DNA from: Legionella gresilensis
GTDB taxonomy: Bacteria > Pseudomonadota > Gammaproteobacteria > Legionellales > Legionellaceae
DNA length: 64,000 bases
Assembly (NCBI RefSeq): GCF_900639865.1
Contig: NZ_CAAAHX010000009.1
Span: 1-64,000 of the forward strand
Direction of reading: 5' to 3'
Part shown: one piece after another, positions 57,159 through 64,000 of the stretch
Numbering within the stretch: position 1 is the stretch's first letter
How the letters are laid out: each line of letters opens with the position of its first letter
The notes under the pieces: generated by a model
Told to the model about the DNA's origin: nothing
What the model saw: only the letters and a program-made list of their open reading frames with translations
Databases searched by the model: none
Made by a program: the position numbers and the translations under genes

Positions 57159-57614
57159 TTATTCTTCTCCTTCAAGAGCCTTAGCTACTAACCTTAACCG
57201 ATATTCAGAAAATACGCGAGCAAGTAAACGTAGTCTCTCAAAGGTAATGTTACGCTTCAAAAAAAAGCCTGCTGGATCATGGCTACCTGTAGTGGTCTCT
57301 TCAGCATGAATAAGAACACGAGATGCACTACCTGGATGAACAGTATCAATCGCTTGTAGTAACCTTAAACCGCGTCCAGACTTAATATTACCTACTAACC
57401 TTATAAAGGTATCTTCTTGATTTAAATTACCCATGTCGACTTTTTCGATATCATCGAGTTCTTGGCCTAAACGCTTAAGCGCTTCTTCTAAATTGGGATC
57501 CTTATCAAGGGTCCAATCTTCAACGCTTTCCATAAAGGTAATAACTCGATAAATCATCGGATCAACATACTCAAACCAGTATTGAGCGGAGGCTTCATGA
57601 CTAAGATCAGGCAT
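57159..57614 (-). CDS. icmW: Dot/Icm adaptor protein IcmW
   Basis: A 151-aa acidic cytosolic protein that with IcmS forms the chaperone-like adaptor bringing effectors to DotL. The sequence MPDLSHEASAQYWFEYVDPM and LVGNIKSGRGLRLLQAIDT is highly characteristic. It is the expected length. It starts 109 bases from the divergent icmV gene; this spacer must hold both promoters. I see no clear CpxR or PmrA box there. Confidence 0.97.
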   Translation of the reverse strand: MPDLSHEASAQYWFEYVDPMIYRVITFMESVEDWTLDKDPNLEEALKRLGQELDDIEKVDMGNLNQEDTFIRLVGNIKSGRGLRLLQAIDTVHPGSASRVLIHAEETTTGSHDPAGFFLKRNITFERLRLLARVFSEYRLRLVAKALEGEE

Positions 57615-57723
57615 TTTTTACTCTTTTTTTACGGTGTTATAGATAGATAAAGTGCACGTAATTTAACTAATATAGTATTATAGTAAGAATAGTAAATGTC
57701 TATTCCTTTAAATTGTAAAATTT

Positions 57724-58194
57724 ATGCAAAAAAAATCAGGATCAAGAGTAGGAAGTTTATTTAAATCGATTTTTAATGTTCGAGCTTGGACTGATTTTGA
57801 TCGTCTTAATGCCTTTACGCTATACTTAACTAATGTCTTAAGGTTTTTGTTTGTTCCGCAGAAAAACAAGACTTCTTCAAACGAAGCTTCGGCTAATTTT
57901 GAAGCCGCTATGGCTGCGATGAATTTAACTGAAGCTAATTTAGAAGCCCGTAAACGAGGTTTGTATCGCTTAAGTATACTTATGTGTGTAATAGCATTTG
58001 GTTTTTTATGCTATGCAATTTACCATATGTTTTTAGGTGGCATTATTGCAGCACTAATTAGCTTAGTGCTTATGTTAGTTACTCTTGCTCTAGCATTTCG
58101 TTATCACTTTTGGTATTACCAAATTAAGGAAAGGAAATTAGGGTGTACATTTAAGGAATGGTATAGAAGAGGTTTTTTAGGTGAGAAGTCATGA
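57724..58194 (+). CDS. icmV: Dot/Icm inner-membrane protein IcmV
   Basis: A 156-aa protein with two membrane helices (about residues 85-103 and 105-127), a basic N-terminus starting MQKKSGSRVGSLFKSIFNVR, and a cytoplasmic tail. An accessory Dot/Icm component that acts with DotA. Its stop overlaps the dotA start by four bases (ATGA), the same order as in L. pneumophila. Confidence 0.95.
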   Translation: MQKKSGSRVGSLFKSIFNVRAWTDFDRLNAFTLYLTNVLRFLFVPQKNKTSSNEASANFEAAMAAMNLTEANLEARKRGLYRLSILMCVIAFGFLCYAIYHMFLGGIIAALISLVLMLVTLALAFRYHFWYYQIKERKLGCTFKEWYRRGFLGEKS

Positions 58195-61145
58195 AAAGGC
58201 TTATTTTAAGTTTTTTATTTATACTATTTCCGACTTTGGTGCTGGCTTCATCCTTCCATAACCCATCTAATATAACATTTGCTCCGACACCGGGTGATTT
58301 TTCTGTTGTGTTCTTAGGTGATCTATTTGGCGTGGTAGATGGTGTACTCCATGGTACTGGTAGTCAAATTTTGGGCAGTATATTTTCCGTATTTAATTCA
58401 GCTGTTCTGGCATTAGGTGGCGTTGTTACAATGTACACCATGTGTGTGTCTACTATTAATACGGCTAACGAAGGTAAAATGCTAGGTCAAAAATGGTCTT
58501 CTGTTTGGGTGCCGGTTCGGACAACTTTAGGTCTAGCTTTATTAATACCAAAAGCGTCAGGTTACTGCTTAATGCAGATTTTTGTCATGTGGGTGGTGGT
58601 TCAAGGCATTGGTGCAGCAGATAAAGTTTGGACAGCAGCTTTAAGCTATATTGCTCAGGGCGGTGTAATTGTTCAACCACAAAGTAATCCTATTCCTCCT
58701 CCTTCTATTCTTCCAAACGCCGCTATGATGGACGTACCTTCAGGTGCATCGAAGATTTTAACCGGACAAGTATGCATGTATGGCCTACAAGTCACGTTAG
58801 AGAATTTGCGGATGGCCTATCTTAATGAAAAACGAAATGATTCTGGCCCATGTTTTTTACTGCAAAACTCCAATGATTCACCTATGAATCAATTTTGTAA
58901 TACGCCAGTTCCTGATTTTCTCAGTACTATAAATCCCGTAGCAGTGCAAAATAGCCTTCCTAACAAGGGAGCATGGAACTTGCCGATGCCCTATTTCCCC
59001 ATGGGCTCAATTTACAGTAGTTTAAATGGTGTTTGTGGCTCTATCATGTGGAATGCTTTTGATACAGCCTCTCTTTATACAGTAAATCCCAAGACTGGCA
59101 AGACAATGGCACAACAGCTTAATGCTAGTGAGATCCAAACTATAACGATGTCCCGTGCTGTCGCGCTTCAACAACTATATAATGATTTAGCACTGATCGC
59201 CCAAGTAATGGTTAATAATGATCCATTAATCAATAAACCACCGACAACTAGCACTAGCACCTCGCCAAACTATACACCACCTTGGGCTATGCAACAATTT
59301 GGTATACCGCTTTCAGCTTCTTCAAACTCTTTATGTTCAGACTCTACTGCAGCTAGCAACTGTACAAGCTGGGGCCCTATACCAGGTAATTCAACAACTC
59401 CTCTTTTTAGTGGAGCTGAATTCCAAAATGCTATTGGTGATTATATGGGTATTATGGCGCCAAGCCTTAATATCATGAATCAAGCTATTCAAACAAATCT
59501 TGAAGGAAAATTAGGGCAATTTATCAATCAAGCAAATTCCCAAGGTTGGATGCAGGCGGGTAGTTATTTTATTAATTTAGCTCAATTAAATTCAGCTAAT
59601 CTTAATAGTTCGGTTAATACGATTTATGATACGGGCGCTGGTTTAAATGACTCTACGAATGTTGATGTAGGTAGTTTTCAAAAAATTGCTCCTTGGGCTT
59701 TTACTGGTACTAATAATTACGATTGTCAGAAGAGCACTTATCCAAATTTATGTATTTGGTTGAATGCTAATGGAGGGCCGCTAGCAAATATTGTTAGTTT
59801 AATTAATGGCCAATATGGAAGTGATAACAGTGGTATAGCTTTACCAACTTTAGCCCAACCTATAAGTCCTATTACTGGCAATAATGCTAGTACAGTTTAT
59901 GGTTATATCAATAATTCAGCCATGTTAAATTTAGGTCAGCCAGGTATGACCCCACCTCAATTTACAATGAATATTATGCCTAAATTTAATCCAACCAATA
60001 TTAGCTTACCTCACATCGATTTTCCTTGTGGGCATATAAAGGTGGTAGGTTGTGTAGGAGCAGCGCTAGGCGATGTTTTTTATAATGGATTAATAAGAAA
60101 CCTATTTAATTTCTTTTTCTCGCTGCTGGTTAATCTTTTTAATGAAGTTATTATGGCATTTTTGTATTTGCCTCTCAAAGGCATGACGGTTATTTTCCAA
60201 AATAGTATTGTTTGGTTACAGCAACCTAGCATGAATCCGGTGATTGCTTTATCTAATATGGGTATTAGTTTTATCAACTTTGCCAATGAATTGTGGATTT
60301 ATCTACTTATATTTGCTATTTCTCCATTTGGCATCTTTATTATGCCATTTATTGCCTTAGTAATGCCCTTATTAGTTGCTTGGTTAGGAACCATGTTAGT
60401 TATTGGTTTTATAACAGCTTATTATATTCCATTTTTACCGTATATGATTTTTACGTTTGGTTCTATAGGTTGGTTAATGGCGGTTGTTGAAGCGATGGTG
60501 GCAGCGCCTATTGTTGCCTTAGGCGTCACACATCCCGAAGGGGAAGGACCTTTTGGTAAAGGTGAGCAAGCTATTATGATTTTGATGAATGTCTTTTTAA
60601 GGCCATCAATGATGATTATTGGTTATATTGCTGCTATTGCTCTTTCATATGTAAGCGTTTGGGTCATTAATGCAGGTTTTAATAATGTGTTGTCATACTT
60701 ACAAAATAATCAAACAACATTTAGTTTTTCTAATGATATTGACCCAAATAATATTATTAAACCTGATTCCAATTTAGGCTACTCCGGTTGGGCGGGCGTT
60801 TATGCCTACTTTTTCTCAATAATAATTTATACAACAATGTACCTTACTGTGGTGCAAAAAGCTTTTACCTTAATTGTGGTATTGCCTGATAAAGTTTTAC
60901 GATGGATTGGTGGACAAGCGGAATCTGCCGGCCAAGAAACAGTACAATGGACTGAGGATACTAAAGGTAAAGTTGGTGAGGCAACTAAGGCAACAACAGG
61001 TGCTGCACAACAAATAGATAAACAACTTTCTGGTTATGCTATGAAAGGTATTAGTAAGTTGCAAAAACCGAGTGGCGGCGGAGGCAGCGGAGGTGCTTCG
61101 CCTGGTATTGGCCCCGATAGTACACCAAATACTCCAGATTCATAG
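58191..61145 (+). CDS. dotA: Dot/Icm protein DotA
   Basis: A large polytopic inner-membrane protein that is also released as rings, essential for intracellular growth. It is 984 aa, a little shorter than the roughly 1048 aa I recall for L. pneumophila. It has a signal peptide (about 1-19), a first helix cluster near 60-150, and a long periplasmic Asn/Ser/Pro-rich loop (about 160-600) with paired Cys. Several helices follow between about 640 and 910, and a Gly/Ser-rich cytoplasmic tail ends it (GGGGSGGASPG). The loop is the part that usually varies between species. It is translationally coupled to icmV. Confidence 0.96.
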   Translation: MKRLILSFLFILFPTLVLASSFHNPSNITFAPTPGDFSVVFLGDLFGVVDGVLHGTGSQILGSIFSVFNSAVLALGGVVTMYTMCVSTINTANEGKMLGQKWSSVWVPVRTTLGLALLIPKASGYCLMQIFVMWVVVQGIGAADKVWTAALSYIAQGGVIVQPQSNPIPPPSILPNAAMMDVPSGASKILTGQVCMYGLQVTLENLRMAYLNEKRNDSGPCFLLQNSNDSPMNQFCNTPVPDFLSTINPVAVQNSLPNKGAWNLPMPYFPMGSIYSSLNGVCGSIMWNAFDTASLYTVNPKTGKTMAQQLNASEIQTITMSRAVALQQLYNDLALIAQVMVNNDPLINKPPTTSTSTSPNYTPPWAMQQFGIPLSASSNSLCSDSTAASNCTSWGPIPGNSTTPLFSGAEFQNAIGDYMGIMAPSLNIMNQAIQTNLEGKLGQFINQANSQGWMQAGSYFINLAQLNSANLNSSVNTIYDTGAGLNDSTNVDVGSFQKIAPWAFTGTNNYDCQKSTYPNLCIWLNANGGPLANIVSLINGQYGSDNSGIALPTLAQPISPITGNNASTVYGYINNSAMLNLGQPGMTPPQFTMNIMPKFNPTNISLPHIDFPCGHIKVVGCVGAALGDVFYNGLIRNLFNFFFSLLVNLFNEVIMAFLYLPLKGMTVIFQNSIVWLQQPSMNPVIALSNMGISFINFANELWIYLLIFAISPFGIFIMPFIALVMPLLVAWLGTMLVIGFITAYYIPFLPYMIFTFGSIGWLMAVVEAMVAAPIVALGVTHPEGEGPFGKGEQAIMILMNVFLRPSMMIIGYIAAIALSYVSVWVINAGFNNVLSYLQNNQTTFSFSNDIDPNNIIKPDSNLGYSGWAGVYAYFFSIIIYTTMYLTVVQKAFTLIVVLPDKVLRWIGGQAESAGQETVQWTEDTKGKVGEATKATTGAAQQIDKQLSGYAMKGISKLQKPSGGGGSGGASPGIGPDSTPNTPDS

Positions 61146-61316
61146 TATATAGCTAGAATAGCTTTCCAGATAAATCTTTGCTAAAGCATTTGAATGGGAA
61201 ATAGTTTAATCTAGCTTTGTAAATTTGCGCTTAGAAATGGTAAATTTTTTAAGTATGCAGTATTTTTCTGTAAGCTATAGCAAAAATTTTTAGAGGCGCT
61301 GTCTAAACGTCTTATC

Positions 61317-62444
61317 CTAACGTTGATACTCTTTCGTACCGGCAATAATTATTTTATAAACACGTTCAGAGATTATTCCTTCCTCAAATTTTTGTCTAGC
61401 ATCTTCAGTCATTAATTGCCCTCGTTGCCGAACAAGTTTTCTTGTTGAAGAGGTAACATCATTAGGATCACCAGTTAACAAAATATCGCGTACTTCCTCA
61501 TCAAAAATTAGATATTCTCGCAGCGCAACTCGTTTACCATCAACCGTTGGAACTAATTTTTGCCAAATACAAAGTCTTATGGTTTCTAAAATATCGATTG
61601 TTCGACCTACACGTTCTTCACCTGCAAAAGAAGTCACTAGGCGGCGCATCGTTTCTGCTACCCCTGAGGTATGCAGGGTTGTATAGACAGGATGCCCTGT
61701 TAAGGCAGCTTCTAAGGCGGCGCTAATTGTTTCTGCATCTCGACACTCGCCAACCATGATTAATCTTGGTTTACGTCTTAATGCATTACGCACACCTTCA
61801 GCAAAGCTAGGTAAATGACGTGGTATTTCTGATTGGCTGACAATGGCAGAAATTGTCTCAATCTCATCATAGACAAATTCTATTGGTGCCTCATAAGTAA
61901 GGACTTTTCGGTTAGAATTTTCACTCTCAATTAAATTTCGGATAATGGAAGCTAGTAGAGTTGATTTTCCTGATCCAGTAGCACCTGTTATAAAAACAAT
62001 ACCTTCTTGGGGAGCAATCGCTTCCACTATATTATCTGGTAGACCCATTGTCTCTAATCTAGGTGGCGTTGTTGGAATGGTTCTTAATGTAATTTGGATA
62101 GCATCATGGCCTTCAACTAGACAAGAAGTTCCGTTAACGCGATAGCGATAGCGTACGCCACGATTAGGACGGAATTCATAATGAGTATCAATGTCTTTCC
62201 CTGATAAAAGCTGCGTTGTAGCATTTGGGCCATAAATTGCATTTATTAAATCACCTAGTTCAGTATTCGATAAACTCCGATTGGTTATCCTTAATAATCT
62301 ACCATATACTTCAGCATAAATAGGGGAACCTGTTTGAATAGTAATGTCTGATGCGCTTAAAGTTTCAGCGTGCTGTAGCATTTTATCCATAAATATAGGC
62401 GTGAAACGCGAGGGCTCATCAGGCATTAAATTAGTATTATTCAT
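61317..62444 (-). CDS. dotB: Dot/Icm secretion ATPase DotB
   Basis: A cytosolic hexameric VirB11/PilT-like ATPase that powers Dot/Icm. It is 375 aa (377 in L. pneumophila as I recall). Walker A is GATGSGKST from residue 154 (Lys160). The Asp box and Walker B region RLIMVGECRDAETISAALEA lies near 225, with the His box TGHPVYTTLHTSG near 248. It is nearly the same as L. pneumophila DotB throughout. It is separated from dotC by 311 bases, so it may have its own promoter. Confidence 0.97.
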   Translation of the reverse strand: MNNTNLMPDEPSRFTPIFMDKMLQHAETLSASDITIQTGSPIYAEVYGRLLRITNRSLSNTELGDLINAIYGPNATTQLLSGKDIDTHYEFRPNRGVRYRYRVNGTSCLVEGHDAIQITLRTIPTTPPRLETMGLPDNIVEAIAPQEGIVFITGATGSGKSTLLASIIRNLIESENSNRKVLTYEAPIEFVYDEIETISAIVSQSEIPRHLPSFAEGVRNALRRKPRLIMVGECRDAETISAALEAALTGHPVYTTLHTSGVAETMRRLVTSFAGEERVGRTIDILETIRLCIWQKLVPTVDGKRVALREYLIFDEEVRDILLTGDPNDVTSSTRKLVRQRGQLMTEDARQKFEEGIISERVYKIIIAGTKEYQR

Positions 62445-62755
62445 AATAGTTCCAAAGCACTAAGCCGATTTAATTTATTTATCTTACTAAGTATGTTTAA
62501 TTTTATTGCAAAGTCTATTAATAAAATTGTATGTCATTATTTTAATTTTATTAATTTTTAATTGGAAAAATCCAAAGATAATATTATCTGGTTATTACAG
62601 AAGCTAGATTAAAATAAACTAATTCAACATAAAGATTAACATTTTTTACTGGGTCGGATTTAATTTAATTAACTAAATCATAAAGCAAAACTTCACAATA
62701 TACTCATACAGTATAGGAAACTTTAAGCATAAATGTTGTTAGAATAATTCCTTCA
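62445..62755. other. AT-rich spacer between dotC and dotB
   Basis: 311 bases without a gene on either strand, very AT-rich. No terminator is evident after dotC on the minus strand. A dotB promoter may lie here. No repeat of the window is found inside. Confidence 0.5.
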
Positions 62756-63682
62756 CTAATATTTTTTTTCATTGATTGGCGCAATAACTGGCTGCCAAGC
62801 TTTGCTTGTAATGTTAATTTGGGCATTTTGAGCTAGTTTTTCCATATTCTTAAATTGTTCTAGTGCGTTTTCATCTTTAGCAACTGCTGCACGCCACTCA
62901 TTACTATTTATATTTAATCCGGGAAGCGCTGTAATACGTAATACCCTATCATCGATATGGATTTCAGAAGCATCACCTGTAACGCCTAACTCAGTACTGG
63001 CAACAAAAGGGGCTGAAACCATATTTAGTGCTAATAGTTTTCGATATAAAATCATGCCGGTATAGTCTTCTTTTATTCGAGCAATACTTTCTTCCAATAT
63101 AGTATTAGCTTGCTCTATACCATTTTTCCAACCACGCGCGACACACGTTCGCCAGGCTTTTCTCTCCGCCTTTGTCTTCGGTAACATAAATAGATTTGGT
63201 GGTTCGGGTTGTTTATAATCCATCCATAAATATTCCCGCCAATTAGGTGGCGTTGTAATAAAGCGTGCCTGTTTTGCTATTTTATAAGTTCTATCTGATA
63301 CACGAATGGTTTGTGCATCAGCTAAATTTAATGTATTGCGTCCTTCAAGTAGTACAGGCGGTAAAATGTTGTGATCAAGTACTAAAGAGTTAAAATCAAA
63401 AACCGAATCTAATATTCTGGCCTGTTTTGTTAAATGCTTATTAATAGTATTGGCTCGACAAGCGAGGCCCGCTTGGGCACCTAAGCTAAGCGCAATTTCA
63501 CTGAGAGCGGCAGCTCGCATTGCGCCGCCGCGGCGGGCATTTTTATTACTCTTACTTTTGACATTAGCAAGTGCTTGCAAACCTGATAACGACCCCATAT
63601 CGGCTACATGAACGGATGATCTAGTACAACCTACTAGCAGCGCTAAACCAATGATTAATAAACTACGAATAAATTTTAGCAT
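62756..63682 (-). CDS. dotC: Dot/Icm outer-membrane lipoprotein DotC
   Basis: A lipoprotein of the Dot/Icm core complex that with DotD brings DotH to the outer membrane. The start at ATG 63682 (MLKFIRSLLIIGLALLVGC) gives 308 aa with lipobox LLVGC and acylated Cys at residue 19. An ATG four codons earlier is possible. The segment EPPNLFMLPKTKAERKAWR and ENALEQFKNMEKLAQ are typical of DotC. Its start overlaps the end of dotD by about 20 bases. Confidence 0.95.
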   Translation of the reverse strand: MLKFIRSLLIIGLALLVGCTRSSVHVADMGSLSGLQALANVKSKSNKNARRGGAMRAAALSEIALSLGAQAGLACRANTINKHLTKQARILDSVFDFNSLVLDHNILPPVLLEGRNTLNLADAQTIRVSDRTYKIAKQARFITTPPNWREYLWMDYKQPEPPNLFMLPKTKAERKAWRTCVARGWKNGIEQANTILEESIARIKEDYTGMILYRKLLALNMVSAPFVASTELGVTGDASEIHIDDRVLRITALPGLNINSNEWRAAVAKDENALEQFKNMEKLAQNAQINITSKAWQPVIAPINEKKY

Positions 63683-64000
63683 AACGCAATTCAACTACCT
63701 GACTATTAGGATAAACATGTAAATAGGCTTTTTTTCCAGCTTGATAATCAATATTTCTTAGGATTTCAGCAAGGCTCTGATCTTTAGCGTTTACGCTTAC
63801 TAAAATAGGTACTGAAGGTTCTCTACCTATAACTCTTAAACGATAATGAGCAGCCAAAGCAACCCGGGCAATTAATTCTTCAATAGGCCCTGACCAGTCT
63901 ACAGAGGCTTTTGCTTGTAAATTGTAGGTGCTAGGAATTGTTAAAGAATTATCTTTAGTTGTTGGCAAAATGACTTTTTCAACCTTTGCCATCTCAAGCA
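63663..64000 (-). CDS. dotD: Dot/Icm outer-membrane lipoprotein DotD (5' end outside window)
   Basis: The C-terminal part of DotD, ending ...VVELRYAKIYS. The frame stays open to the right edge (the codons before the first visible ATG read Leu-Glu), so the N-terminus with its lipobox lies beyond position 64000. The visible fold, with VDWSGPIEELIARVALAA and PILVSVNAKDQSLAEILRNI, is the N0/secretin-like domain known for DotD. It overlaps dotC. Confidence 0.92.
   Translation of the reverse strand, partial: LEMAKVEKVILPTTKDNSLTIPSTYNLQAKASVDWSGPIEELIARVALAAHYRLRVIGREPSVPILVSVNAKDQSLAEILRNIDYQAGKKAYLHVYPNSQVVELRYAKIYS

Noticed and set aside
57615-57723. Possible CpxR box (GTAAG...GTAAA) in the icmW-icmV spacer
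   Set aside because: The two half-sites are nine bases apart rather than ten and one is imperfect.
1-64000. CRISPR array or insertion-sequence transposase
   Set aside because: No regularly spaced repeats with unique spacers, and no transposase or integrase motif in any reading frame provided.

Overview
The window looks like a chromosomal segment of a Legionella species, probably not L. pneumophila itself. Base composition is AT-rich. The right end carries Dot/Icm type IVB secretion genes in the order icmX-icmW / icmV-dotA / dotB / dotC-dotD. Ordinary gammaproteobacterial housekeeping operons are interleaved with low-GC accessory genes that look like effectors or small secreted proteins.

Layout. 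Positions 1-59 are the 3' end of a 5S rRNA with its terminator. From 0.4 to 10.2 kb there is a 1162-aa protein of unknown function with an internal duplication, rsgA, a cca-orn-queH-CDF transporter run, and a 526-aa protein with a transglutaminase-like Cys-His-Asp arrangement. From 10.3 to 14.3 kb is the overlapping haem operon hemC-hemD-hemX-hemY on the minus strand. From 14.6 to 19.3 kb are a response regulator with an unusually late phospho-acceptor Asp (LqsR-like layout), a VanX-type dipeptidase, and cytochrome c5-dsbB-tgt-ppiB.

The accessory zone runs from 19.5 to 34.4 kb. It holds a CqsA/LqsA-type alpha-hydroxyketone autoinducer synthase broken by one in-frame TAG, a class-3-type lipase, a truncated F-box protein, small exported proteins and a Cys-rich zinc-binding protein. 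It also holds a 42-aa peptide gene overlapping an M29-like metalloenzyme gene, a MATE exporter frameshifted in a seven-base A run, a nucleoside phosphorylase and a beta-lactamase-fold serine hydrolase. It ends with a tandem pair of secreted paralogues and three neighbouring genes that share a C-terminal GTFF motif.

From 34.5 to 55.6 kb the translation block appears: tRNA-Val(GAC), thrS, infC with an AUU start, rpmI, rplT, pheS, pheT, ihfA and a 2Fe-2S protein. It is followed by rplM-rpsI, the cytochrome bc1 operon petABC, sspAB, nnrDE-tsaE-amidase-mutL-miaA and a heptosyltransferase-type GT9 gene. From 55.7 kb to the end is the Dot/Icm cluster, with dotD running off the right edge.

Dispersed repeats are notable. 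Two 127-bp copies of a double-hairpin repeat lie in inverted orientation around pheT-ihfA-2Fe-2S gene, and a decayed copy follows ppiB. Two other intergenic elements with imperfect terminal inverted repeats lie before nnrDE and after miaA. A roughly 75-bp direct repeat flanks the F-box/zinc-protein region. The main leads are the broken quorum-sensing synthase with an LqsR-like regulator nearby, the peptide-plus-metalloenzyme pair with a broken exporter, and the GTFF gene triplet.
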